This document shows, in pieces, positions 9,040 to 16,903 of a stretch of 64,000 nucleotides of DNA. Position 1 is the first letter of the stretch. Each line of letters starts with the position of its first letter. This DNA comes from Thermomicrobiales bacterium (GTDB taxonomy: Bacteria; Chloroflexota; Chloroflexia; Thermomicrobiales; UBA6265), in assembly GCA_023957115.1 (NCBI GenBank), contig JAMLHN010000001.1, positions 218,708 through 282,707 on the forward strand. Reading direction: 5' to 3'. The translations under genes and the position numbers were made by a program. The notes below the pieces were generated by a model. The model saw only the letters and a program-made list of their open reading frames with translations, was not told the DNA's origin and made no database searches.

Positions 9040-10137
9040 ATGGAGCGAAATGTGTCGCGAGTCCAGTTGATCTCGGTGGCCAAACGCTACGGTGACACCG
9101 TGGCCGTGCGTGATTTCACCGCGGATATTGCAGATGGCGAATTCGTGACGCTCCTTGGACCGTCCGGTTGTGGGAAGACCACCACCCTGCGTATGGTTGC
9201 CGGCCTGGTGGACCCCAGCTCCGGCTACATCCTCTTCGACGATCAGGTCATGAACCGGGTTCCCACCAACAAGCGCAACATCGGGCTGGCGTTCCAGAGC
9301 CATGCGCTTTTTCCGCATATGTCAGTGGCAAAGAACATTGCGTTCGGCCTGACCATGAAACGGCGTCCGAAAGCCGAGATACGGAACAAGGTCGAGGAGA
9401 TGCTCGACCTCATCGAAATGACCGGCTACGGCGACCGAATGCCGGCACAGCTCTCGGGCGGTCAGCAACAGCGCGTGGCGTTGGCTCGCATGCTGGCGAC
9501 CGATCCCCGCGTGCTGCTGTTCGACGAACCGCTCTCCGCGCTCGACCGGAACTTGCGTGATACGCTCAAGTACTCGATCCTCGAGCTTCAGCGAAGAACG
9601 AAAAAGACGGCTATCTATGTAACGCACGACCAGTCGGAGGCATTCGCGATCTCCGACCGTATCTTCGTGATGAACCAGGGTCGGGTGGAGCAGGCGGGGA
9701 GCCAGCTCGATATCTATCTGCGACCGGCGACCGAGTTCGTTGCCAATTTCGTCGGCGACAACAACGCAATTTCTGGAGTCATCGAGTCGATTGCGAGCCT
9801 GCCGGACGGGCAGCGAACAGCACGGGTGAAGGCTGGGACATTCGAATTGCAGGGGTACGCACCCGATACGCTGGATGTTGGTGACGAGGTACTCGCGTTC
9901 GTGCGGCCGGAGAACATCGAGGTCGTGGGGCAGAACACGCAGCAGCAGGCGGACGGCCTGGTTTCCGGCATGGTCGAGCAGATCGTGTTCGAAGGACCGA
10001 CGGTGCGCCTGAATGTCGATTGTGACGGCGTCCTCCTCAACGTCTCCGCCAGCGGCGTCGAGCGGCTGACCCTGCTCGACAAAGGGGAGAAGCGAGTCAC
10101 GTTGCGATTCCGGGACGTCTCGCTCGTCAAACAGTAA
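9040..10137 (+). CDS. ABC transporter ATPase, PotA-like
   Basis: 365-residue ATPase energising the importer. Walker A is GPSGCGKT at residues 40-47, the Q-loop falls in LAFQSHALFP, the signature LSGGQ is at 138-142 and Walker B LLFDEP at 159-164, followed by the D-loop SALD. The H-loop is VTHDQSEA. The C-terminal third carries a TOBE-like region typical of MalK/PotA subunits that sense regulators or substrate. It begins 24 bases after the second permease; a GTG at 9052 is an alternative start. It closes the collinear importer cluster. Confidence 0.93.
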   Translation: MERNVSRVQLISVAKRYGDTVAVRDFTADIADGEFVTLLGPSGCGKTTTLRMVAGLVDPSSGYILFDDQVMNRVPTNKRNIGLAFQSHALFPHMSVAKNIAFGLTMKRRPKAEIRNKVEEMLDLIEMTGYGDRMPAQLSGGQQQRVALARMLATDPRVLLFDEPLSALDRNLRDTLKYSILELQRRTKKTAIYVTHDQSEAFAISDRIFVMNQGRVEQAGSQLDIYLRPATEFVANFVGDNNAISGVIESIASLPDGQRTARVKAGTFELQGYAPDTLDVGDEVLAFVRPENIEVVGQNTQQQADGLVSGMVEQIVFEGPTVRLNVDCDGVLLNVSASGVERLTLLDKGEKRVTLRFRDVSLVKQ

Positions 10138-10290
10138 ATCGCCGCATACCTCCATCGAATACGTCGTCGAATACGCAGTTTTGTGGATGGGACAGCACGG
10201 CGCCCGCGGCGACCATATCTCTACGGTCGAAACGCATGCCTCGCATGCGACCGGCATAGGAGCCGAAGACGTCGCGGGAGCACTGTGGTT

Positions 10291-10734
10291 GTGAGTAGTG
10301 AGAATGTCGAGCGAGTGCGGGCGTTTTTCGAAGAAATCCACGCGCTGAACAATTCGCGCCTCTTGCAGCAAACCCATGCGCCGGCGCATGTCAGTCATCT
10401 TCCGGGTGGCGATCATTACGGACCGGAAGGGGTACGAATCGATATCGCTGGGTTTCTCGAAGCATTCCCGGACCTCCATATCGTCCTCGAAGAGATCTAC
10501 GATGCGGGGGAAGCCGTCGCCTACCGATTTCGGGCCACGGGAACGCATCTGGGCGCGTTCCTCGGTTTTGCGCCGACCGGGCGTGCCGTGCAGATCGATG
10601 GTCTGGGGATCGACCGGTTGGAGAACGGGAAATTCATCGAACGGTGGGTTCAGTTCGATTCGTTTGGTCTCCTACAGCAGCTCGGCGTATTCGGCGCGCC
10701 CCGCCAAGAGTCGGAGCCACGTCCCCAACGTTGA
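10291..10734 (+). CDS. SnoaL-like ester cyclase-family protein
   Basis: 147-residue cone-shaped alpha+beta barrel protein of the SnoaL/NTF2-like superfamily. Typical blocks are LPGGDHYGPEGVR, EAFPDLHIVLEEIYDAG, GEAVAYRFRATGTHLG and the C-terminal RLENGKFIERWVQFD. Members include polyketide cyclases and many uncharacterised stress or metabolic proteins, so function is open. GTG at 10291 lies ten bases after GGGAG; GTG at 10285 is also possible. The stop codon (10732-10734) falls inside the central TGAA of a hairpin repeat at 10724-10743. Confidence 0.75.
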   Translation: MSSENVERVRAFFEEIHALNNSRLLQQTHAPAHVSHLPGGDHYGPEGVRIDIAGFLEAFPDLHIVLEEIYDAGEAVAYRFRATGTHLGAFLGFAPTGRAVQIDGLGIDRLENGKFIERWVQFDSFGLLQQLGVFGAPRQESEPRPQR

Positions 10735-10743
10735 AACGCTGGG
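10724..10743. repeat. Hairpin repeat element, copy 1
   Basis: The 20-mer CCCAACGTTGAAACGCTGGG forms an 8-bp stem with one A/C mismatch around a TGAA loop. It supplies the stop codon of the SnoaL-like gene. The same 20-mer occurs at 56850-56869, and a fully paired variant at 49215-49234. Confidence 0.7.
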
Positions 10744-10832
10744 CTAAAACTCCTTTTGGAAATCTCCTGGATTCGATCTGCGTTCCCCAGTCCATCCCCT
10801 ATCGCCTACCCGGACTCAGAACGACAATCATT

Positions 10833-10867
10833 GCTGCCTGCTGCCTGCTGCCTGCTGCCTGCTGCCT
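10833..10867. repeat. Five exact copies of a 7-bp repeat
   Basis: GCTGCCT is repeated five times without change immediately 3' of the SMP-30-like gene on the minus strand, ten bases from its stop codon. It is one of the two purest members of the heptamer repeats in this window. Confidence 0.85.
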
Positions 10868-10876
10868 GCTCGTGTG

Positions 10877-11725
10877 CTACTTACCGCTGAAGCCGTCGTG
10901 GAGCGGCTGACCGGATACATCGAGGTCGATGGCGTAGAGGGAGCCGGTTTCGCATTCGGTAATGACGAGCGTCTTGCGGTTCGGGCCGCCAAACGCGCAA
11001 TTGGTTGTGCTCTTGCCCGGAACCGAGATCGAGCCGACCTGCTTGCCGGTTGGATCGAAGATGTCGACCGCGCCGGCGCCGTGATGCGCGACGTACAGAT
11101 TTCCGTCTTCGGCGAATGCCATACCGTCGCCGCCAGACGGTTGGGATGTGTTCGCCCAAACTTCGCGCGGTCCCACGGCGCCATCTGGATCGATACGGTA
11201 CCGCAGGATTCGGTCGCGATAGGTTTCGGCCAGCATCACGAATTGCCCATCGTGCGTCAGCGCGACACCGTTCGGGAACGCCAACCCAGTGTCGAGCTGC
11301 TGGAGCTCGCCGTCGATGGTGTATCGGTAGAAACCGCCAACCGGGTTCGCTGCGCTGGTTTCCCAGGGGTCAGAGAAATAAACATTCCCGTCCTTATCGA
11401 AAACGAGATCGTTGGCGCCGTTGAGCGGTTTCCCCTGATACTCGTTGACGATGATGTTGGCCTCCGCATCCGGTGTGATACGAAGCAGCCCGTGGATGTG
11501 CTCCCCCTCGTCCGCGACCCAAAGCGACCCATCTGGATGAAAGGCAAGACCAGCGGGAATGCCACTGGTGTTGTAGAACTCGCGCACTTCACCGTCTGGG
11601 GTGCGACGCAAAATCGAATGCCGCTCCCAATCGACGAAAAAGAGGTTGCCATGCCGATCGAACGCCGGACCTTCCAGCGTATCGAATCCGGACGCGAGCA
11701 CGATCATCTCACCGGCTGCTGTCAC
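10877..11725 (-). CDS. SMP-30/gluconolactonase-like six-bladed propeller hydrolase
   Basis: 282-residue calcium-dependent lactonase-like beta-propeller. Family features are EGPAFDRHGNLFFVDW at the N-terminus (metal-ligand Glu), PAGLAFHPDGSLWVAD, the central PLNGANDLVFDKDGNVYFSD (Asn and Asp metal ligands) and FPNGVALTHDG. GTG at 11725 is nine bases from AAGGAG; the frame stays open another 360 bases upstream but that overlaps the redoxin gene in antisense-like composition. Possible substrates are sugar lactones or similar cyclic esters. Confidence 0.88.
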   Translation of the reverse strand: MTAAGEMIVLASGFDTLEGPAFDRHGNLFFVDWERHSILRRTPDGEVREFYNTSGIPAGLAFHPDGSLWVADEGEHIHGLLRITPDAEANIIVNEYQGKPLNGANDLVFDKDGNVYFSDPWETSAANPVGGFYRYTIDGELQQLDTGLAFPNGVALTHDGQFVMLAETYRDRILRYRIDPDGAVGPREVWANTSQPSGGDGMAFAEDGNLYVAHHGAGAVDIFDPTGKQVGSISVPGKSTTNCAFGGPNRKTLVITECETGSLYAIDLDVSGQPLHDGFSGK

Positions 11726-11789
11726 TGATGCCTTCTCCTTCGATTCGAGTGGTGACGGACGAGGAACCCTAGTCCAGATGCTTGCTTGG

Positions 11790-12296
11790 TCAGCCAGGGA
11801 CGAAGAGTGGAATCTCTTCGTCGACCGTTTCATCGATGATCGGTTGATCGGAAACTCCCAGCGCATCTGCCACCGCGCGGGAGAGCTCCTCCATCTGCAC
11901 CCGAAGGAATCCCATCGTCGTGTAGGCGATGGTTCCATCCTGTCGGATGACATAGATGGTCGGTGTAGCGAAGATGTCGAACTCGATCGAGAGCGGATAG
12001 TCGTCGCCTTCGATGAGAATGGGGTAGTCGAGCCCGCCGCTGCGCCGGATGAACGAGCGAGTGACGTTGGGCGAATCCTGGGCAATGCCGAAGACCTGCA
12101 ACCCGAAGATGCCGTACCGATCCACGAAACGGTTCAGCAGGGGCATCATCGCTTTGCTGGCGCCGCATGAGCTCTTGTAGATACCGAGCAACAGCGGCCC
12201 GGTACGCAAAGCCTCGGTTAGGTTGTATTCGTTGCCCTCGCTATCGGGGAACGCTCGATCTAGATTCGGAGCTCGATCGCCAGCCTGTCGTGACAC
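11790..12296 (-). CDS. Thioredoxin-fold redoxin with a single active-site cysteine
   Basis: 168-residue protein of the AhpC/TSA-redoxin-like thioredoxin superfamily. The N-terminal GDRAPNLDRAFPDSEGNEYN, the cis-proline block ATPTIYVIRQDGT and the FGIAQDSP strand fit. The expected CXXC is replaced by CGAS (SSCGASKAM), leaving one cysteine, which fits a peroxiredoxin-like or monothiol role better than disulphide exchange. There is no signal peptide, so it is cytosolic. The GTG start at 12296 has only a weak ribosome binding site. It lies 64 bases upstream of the SMP-30-like gene and may share its transcript. Confidence 0.75.
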   Translation of the reverse strand: MSRQAGDRAPNLDRAFPDSEGNEYNLTEALRTGPLLLGIYKSSCGASKAMMPLLNRFVDRYGIFGLQVFGIAQDSPNVTRSFIRRSGGLDYPILIEGDDYPLSIEFDIFATPTIYVIRQDGTIAYTTMGFLRVQMEELSRAVADALGVSDQPIIDETVDEEIPLFVPG

Positions 12297-12395
12297 GTGT
12301 CCATTTCCGCTGCGTTGATACCAACCAGGAATCTGCTTGGTGGGAGTATCGCTGACCGGGCCGCGGTCCTGCGACTCGGAATCGAGTCATATGGA

Positions 12396-13415
12396 TCAGC
12401 GGATCGTCGTGTACCGCCACAAATCGGCCAGTGGCCCGTTGCTGCCGAGTCCCCCAAAAAGCAGGTGCGAACCGTCGATGGTGACGAGATCGTGACTCGA
12501 CCGCGGTGCGATGACATTCCCGGATTCGACATGCTCGACCCACTCGAATGTCGCTCCGTTCAGAGATCCCATCCAGACATCGGCGGCTGGCCCCGACTCG
12601 GTCAGGCCCCCAACGAGCAGAATCCCATCGGCCGATCTCGCGACGGCGGGATTCGACCGCGCCGCGGGCGAGGTGACCGGAGCAAGCTGGCTCCAGGTAT
12701 CGGCATCACTATCGAACGACCAGAGATCCCCCTGCGGGCATGGGCCATAGCCTGACGAACATCCGGCGTAGAGCAGCAATCGGTCGCCCTGTCCGAGCGC
12801 GGTCATCTCGTGCAGGCAGCGACGCAACGGACGGGTTTCGGGGGCAGGAGAAATGTCGTTCCAAACGCCTGCCGCGGGATCGAAGGCCCAGGTGTCGTCG
12901 AATCGGCCCTCGAAGGTAAATCCGTGCGAGACGACGAATCTGCCGGACGCATCGAAATCGCCGCCCAGGCCATAACGTGGGCTGGGGGCTATCCCACTGC
13001 CGTCGTCGAGCATTGTCCAGGTCAGGGTCTCGACGTCGAAGTGCCAGAGATCGTTGTAAAAGATATCCGCAGACTGCCCGCCAAAGAGCAGGAATCCGCC
13101 GCCGCCCGGCATCTGTGCGGCAACCACGCCAAAGCGGGGCGCTGGACCTGCGCGCTCCACCAGATGCCACCCACTGCCCGCAAGATCATAGACCCAGAGA
13201 TCGTCGAGCGCGGCGCCGGCGCCGTCACGACCGCCAAAGAGGAAGAGGCGCGCTCCATCCGCGTCTGGTAGCAGCGCGTGATCCCATCGGGCGATTGGCC
13301 CGCCTGCGTCGTCGAGCAGCGTCCATGGGCTTTCCTGCGCGGACGAATGCCGAAGAATCGTTGCCGTTGGGATGCCAAGCGATCCGGCAATCAGACGTCG
13401 ACGGGTAATAGGCAT
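12396..13415 (-). CDS. Exported Kelch-repeat protein, copy 1
   Basis: 339-residue beta-propeller protein. The N-terminus PITRRRLIAGSLGIPTATI is a Tat-like signal. Kelch repeats follow, recognisable by GG doublets and spaced aromatic residues: RLFLFGGRD, DDLWVYDLAGSGW, GGFLLFGGQS, YNDLWHFDVETLTW, RLLLYAGCSSG and HLLFGGLGSNGPLADLW. About six blades can be counted. ATG at 13415 has AAGGAG upstream. It is adjacent to a paralogue of the same architecture. The ligand or substrate is unknown; a galactose-oxidase-like radical site was not identified. Confidence 0.8.
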   Translation of the reverse strand: MPITRRRLIAGSLGIPTATILRHSSAQESPWTLLDDAGGPIARWDHALLPDADGARLFLFGGRDGAGAALDDLWVYDLAGSGWHLVERAGPAPRFGVVAAQMPGGGGFLLFGGQSADIFYNDLWHFDVETLTWTMLDDGSGIAPSPRYGLGGDFDASGRFVVSHGFTFEGRFDDTWAFDPAAGVWNDISPAPETRPLRRCLHEMTALGQGDRLLLYAGCSSGYGPCPQGDLWSFDSDADTWSQLAPVTSPAARSNPAVARSADGILLVGGLTESGPAADVWMGSLNGATFEWVEHVESGNVIAPRSSHDLVTIDGSHLLFGGLGSNGPLADLWRYTTIR

Positions 13416-13499
13416 GATGTCAGGCTCTCCTTGCGAAACGCTGGTCTGAATGGAGAAGATACGAACCAGGGGCCGCGTTGGATCACCGGGCCGGTGCGA

Positions 13500-14573
13500 T
13501 CATTCCACCGGCTCGATGTAGTCTCCGCCCTCGGTGCGTGTCCCGAGACGATCGAGGGAGAACTTCCAGAGATCGCTGAGCGGACCCTCCACGCCACGCC
13601 CGCCAAAGACATAGAACTCATTTCCCGAGGCGGTCATGTCGTGCAATGTCCGGCGATAGATACCGAGCGGTCCATGATTGACCTGGGTCAGCTCGTTCCA
13701 GCCAAAGTAGCCGGGGTCGAATGATCCGACCCAGACGTCGGCCGACGGGCCCAGATCGGTAGCTCCGCCGACCAGCAGCACGGTGTTGCCGAGCCGGGTC
13801 ATGGCGGCGCCCATGCGCGGGGAGGGCCCGTATGCGGGCGAGATGTCGATCCAGACCGCGCTCGTCGTGTCGTAGGCCCAGAGATCTCCATGAGGACAGG
13901 GACCCATCGGATCGGAGCATCCGCCGGTCAGCAGGATCAGGCCGTAATCCGGGAGCGCGACGAGATCGTGGTCGCGACGGCCCAGCGGTCGATCATCCGC
14001 CGGCGGAGAAATGTCTGTCCAGGCCCGGGTAGCCGGATCGTATGCCCAGGTATCGTCAAAGAGCGCGTCGCCGTTCCCACCATGTGAGATGACGAAACGA
14101 CCGAATCCGTCGATAGCGCCACGTGTTTCGGATCGCGCGGAGGGCGCGTCGCCTTCTATTTCGATTGGCTCCCAGGCGGTCTCCGCGAAATCGAACCACC
14201 AGAGATCGTCCAGCAACGAATCGCGCGATTCACCGCCGTAGTAGTAGAACCCGGAGCCGTCGGACGCGATTGCCGACGCACTTCCGAACCGGGATCTCGG
14301 TCCCGTCAGATTGTGCTCGGCCCAGGTAAGGGTGGCCAGATCGAAGGTCCAGAAGTCGCCGCGGGCTATCCCGTCCTCGTCGCGCCCGCCGATGAGCAGC
14401 AAGCGGTTTCGTCCCGCATCGGCGATGAGCGTATGCCCCCACCGGCCGGCCGGACCCGAACCTTGCCCGGCCAGAATCATCCACGGGGGATCGGCGGCCC
14501 GCGTTTCCTGCGCTTCGAGAACGAGTGGAACACTCATTGCGCCTGTCACGAACGTACGCCGGTCGAAACGCAT
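13500..14573 (-). CDS. Exported Kelch-repeat protein, copy 2
   Basis: 357-residue paralogue of the downstream Kelch protein with a Tat signal (RFDRRTFVTGAMSVPLVL, then TRA). Repeats include RLLLIGGRDEDG, GDFWTFDLATLTW, GFYYYGGESRDSLLDDLWWF, GLILLTGGCSDPMGPCPHGD and EFYVFGGRGVEGPLSDLWKF. The block with two cysteines (GGCSDPMGPC) matches AGCSSGYGPC in copy 1. ATG at 14573 lies next to the Tat motif; a longer frame to 14825 is antisense to spacer and amidase sequence. The pair probably arose by tandem duplication. Confidence 0.8.
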   Translation of the reverse strand: MRFDRRTFVTGAMSVPLVLEAQETRAADPPWMILAGQGSGPAGRWGHTLIADAGRNRLLLIGGRDEDGIARGDFWTFDLATLTWAEHNLTGPRSRFGSASAIASDGSGFYYYGGESRDSLLDDLWWFDFAETAWEPIEIEGDAPSARSETRGAIDGFGRFVISHGGNGDALFDDTWAYDPATRAWTDISPPADDRPLGRRDHDLVALPDYGLILLTGGCSDPMGPCPHGDLWAYDTTSAVWIDISPAYGPSPRMGAAMTRLGNTVLLVGGATDLGPSADVWVGSFDPGYFGWNELTQVNHGPLGIYRRTLHDMTASGNEFYVFGGRGVEGPLSDLWKFSLDRLGTRTEGGDYIEPVE

Positions 14574-14619
14574 GATGTCCTGCCCGTCTCCTGTCCGTTC
14601 TCGCATGGCTACAAATAAC

Positions 14620-14646
14620 CCGGAGAATCTTGCCACGATTCTCCGG
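14620..14646 (-). terminator. Terminator-like hairpin after the amidase gene
   Basis: A perfect 10-bp stem, CCGGAGAATC at 14620-14629 against GATTCTCCGG at 14637-14646, with a 7-base loop. Read on the minus strand it lies about 50 bases past the amidase stop and is followed by GTTATTTG, a modest T-rich run. Confidence 0.55.
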
Positions 14647-14697
14647 ATTGGATTCGCCCACGTATCGTTTTTGTGGTTGACGGGTAGACGCTCCGTA

Positions 14698-16098
14698 TCA
14701 AATCGGCGGTCGCTCGCCGGCCCAGGGAGCGGCCGCTTCGAAGGCAGCCGAGGCGGCGATGACCGACGCGTCGTCGTGCCAGCGCCCGACCAATTGCAAT
14801 CCAACGGGAAGCCCGTCCGCCGCAAATCCGGCCGGTACTGTTGCAGCGGGGAATCCGGTCAGATTGAATGGGTAGGTGAAGGCCGTCCAACCGAGGTAGG
14901 ACATTTCCCGCCCGGCGATGACCGGCGGGAAATCGAGGCCCGCCTCGAACGCAGTGCAGGGTTCGGTTGGGCAGACGAAGAGATCGTACTCTTGCATGAA
15001 CTGTCGCCAGGATTCGTAATACTCACCCCGGCGTTGCTGTTTGCGGGTCAGCTCAGCGCCGGTCACGGTCAGTCCGTACTCAACCACCGTCAGGCGACCG
15101 GGATCGATCAGTTCGCGGACCTCGTCCAGGTTGTCGATATGCAGCGAGCCCATGGCGGCAGCCCAGAGATCGTTGATGATCTCCCAGGGATCGGGTAGTC
15201 CCGGATGCGCCTCGACCACTTCGGCGCCGAGATCGCGCAGGATCTGCACCTGTTGCTCGCAGATTGCGGCGATCTCTGGCTCGACGGCGGCGTACCCGAG
15301 ATCCGGACTCCAGGCGATGCGCCAGCCCTTCAAATCGCGGGTATCGCAGAAGGGGAGGTAGTCGAGATTGGATGACCAGGAGAATCGGTCGCGCGAATCT
15401 TCGCCGGCGACTACGTTCAGCAACAGCGCGGCATCGGCCACCGTTCGGGTCATCGGCCCAAGATGGGCGACATCGGCAATTGCGCTCGGTGGGTAGGCCG
15501 GCACCAGCGCGAACGATGGCTTGAGCCCATAGATTCCACAGAACGACGAGGGGATGCGAATCGAGCCTGCGCCGTCTCCTCCTTGGGTAAGCGGACCCAT
15601 GCCGGCGGCCACGGCCGCCGATCCTCCGCCGGTCGAGCCGCCGGCCGTCCGTTCAAGATTCCAGGGATTGCGCGTCGTGCCGGAGATGGGATTGGTTGTC
15701 TCGCCTTTCCAGCCGAACTCGGGGGAGCTCGTCTTGCCGAGCATGACCGAACCGGCGTTCTTGACTCGTTCGACGAAGATCGCGTCGCTGTCCGGAATCC
15801 AGTTCTCGTAGAGGCGAGACCCGCGGGTGGTGCGGATCCCCTTGGTGGCGGTCAGATCCTTGATCGAGATCGGCACGCCCAGCAAGTCGCCGGCGATGCC
15901 GGCCTGCCACGATTGCTCGGCCATTCTGGCCTGTTCCAGGGCAATATCCCCGGTGACGGTCACGTAGGCGTTGATCCGCGGATCGACCAGCTCGATCTGG
16001 GCGAGGATCGCTGTGGTAACTTCGACCGGTGAAAGTGAGCGATCGCGGTAGCGGGCAAGCATTTCAGTCGCGGGCATAAAGCAAAGGTCGTCGCTCAC
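14698..16098 (-). CDS. Amidase-signature family amidohydrolase
   Basis: 466-residue amidase-signature enzyme hydrolysing an amide to acid and ammonia. The Ser-cisSer-Lys triad is visible: Lys in VPISIKDLTAT, cis-Ser in GGSTGGGSAAV and the nucleophile Ser in GGDGAGSIRIP. The C-terminal half contains FPAATVPAGFAADGLPVGLQL, also typical. GTG at 16098 follows GAAGGAG at good spacing and gives the standard family N-terminus; a longer frame to 16302 overlaps the divergent gene. Substrate specificity cannot be read from the sequence. Confidence 0.93.
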   Translation of the reverse strand: MSDDLCFMPATEMLARYRDRSLSPVEVTTAILAQIELVDPRINAYVTVTGDIALEQARMAEQSWQAGIAGDLLGVPISIKDLTATKGIRTTRGSRLYENWIPDSDAIFVERVKNAGSVMLGKTSSPEFGWKGETTNPISGTTRNPWNLERTAGGSTGGGSAAVAAGMGPLTQGGDGAGSIRIPSSFCGIYGLKPSFALVPAYPPSAIADVAHLGPMTRTVADAALLLNVVAGEDSRDRFSWSSNLDYLPFCDTRDLKGWRIAWSPDLGYAAVEPEIAAICEQQVQILRDLGAEVVEAHPGLPDPWEIINDLWAAAMGSLHIDNLDEVRELIDPGRLTVVEYGLTVTGAELTRKQQRRGEYYESWRQFMQEYDLFVCPTEPCTAFEAGLDFPPVIAGREMSYLGWTAFTYPFNLTGFPAATVPAGFAADGLPVGLQLVGRWHDDASVIAASAAFEAAAPWAGERPPI

Positions 16099-16161
16099 AG
16101 GATCTCCTTCGATTTCACATTCGGTCGTTGATACGGCATCGTACAGCGCGGAAGGGTACCC

Positions 16162-16797
16162 ATGCATCAGGACTATATCCTCCGGATGATCCAGCAGATG
16201 GGACTGTTCGTCACTGGTATCGTGCAACGGCGCAAAGAGGGGAATTACGAACAGGCACTGGTCGATATCGAAGAAGCCTATGGACGGATGACCGGTCTGC
16301 ACGCCTCACTTGTGCACGGGTTGAGCGAAGACGACCTGATTGCCATGCTCACCGCACGGGGCTCGATCCATCCGGAACGCTTCATCGCCATCGCCATTCT
16401 GCTGCACGAAGAAGGGGACATCTACGCCGAGCAGGACAATGTTGCCCAGGCATTGCCCCGGCTGAGCAAGGCGCTGCGGCTCTATCTGGAAGCATGGGAA
16501 CGTTCGGATGAGCTTCGACACGAGACGATTCCGGGCCTCGATGCCACCATCACCTGGATGGAGGGCTATCCGATCACACCGGAGACGCGCGTGCTCCTGC
16601 TCGATTATCTCGAAGAAAAGGGCCGGTTCGACGAGGCCGAGAACCACATCGTCGATTGGCTCGACGACGGCTCAGCAGAGGCAGCCGAGCACGCCACCGC
16701 GTTTTACGAGCGATTGCTCGAGCGCTCCGACCCTGAGCTGATCGTCGGTGGCCTTACCCGTGACGAGGTCCAGACCGCACTCGACGATCTGGCTTGA
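16162..16797 (+). CDS. Helical hypothetical protein resembling DUF6483
   Basis: 211-residue soluble protein, almost wholly alpha-helical, with a TPR-like central part (FIAIAILLHEEGDIYAEQDN, then ALPRLSKALRLYLEAWER). The N-terminal DYILRMIQQMGLFVTGIVQ is reminiscent of the family labelled DUF6483 in databases, from memory and unverified. ATG at 16162 follows GAAGGG. It is transcribed divergently from the amidase with 63 bases between starts. It has no catalytic motif; a scaffold or regulatory role is possible. Confidence 0.7.
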   Translation: MHQDYILRMIQQMGLFVTGIVQRRKEGNYEQALVDIEEAYGRMTGLHASLVHGLSEDDLIAMLTARGSIHPERFIAIAILLHEEGDIYAEQDNVAQALPRLSKALRLYLEAWERSDELRHETIPGLDATITWMEGYPITPETRVLLLDYLEEKGRFDEAENHIVDWLDDGSAEAAEHATAFYERLLERSDPELIVGGLTRDEVQTALDDLA

Positions 16798-16841
16798 AGC
16801 GACTGCTGGAGCAACGGACAAGCGTTAGCGGAAGAACGATT

Positions 16842-16903
16842 GTAGCTGAGGGCGTGTCTGCCCTCTTGTGAAGATGTAGGAGGGCAGGGACGTCCTCAGC
16901 TAC
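16842..16903. repeat. Long inverted repeat between convergent genes (TGTAG...CTAC type)
   Basis: Arms of 24 bases at 16842-16865 and 16880-16903 match at 21 of 24 positions around a 14-base loop. The repeat begins GTAGCTGAGG and ends CCTCAGCTAC. The right arm contains the acoX stop codon (16896-16898). It can act as a bidirectional terminator, but its length and imperfect symmetry also fit a small non-autonomous inverted-repeat element. Confidence 0.7.

Noticed and set aside
8056..10548. Minus-strand open frames opposite the permease and ATPase genes
   Set aside because: Antisense shadows of well-recognised ABC genes; no ribosome binding sites or family motifs.
11726..12085. Longer N-terminus for the SMP-30-like protein
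   Set aside because: The extra 120 codons overlap the redoxin gene in another frame and have no family similarity; the GTG at 11725 has a good ribosome binding site.
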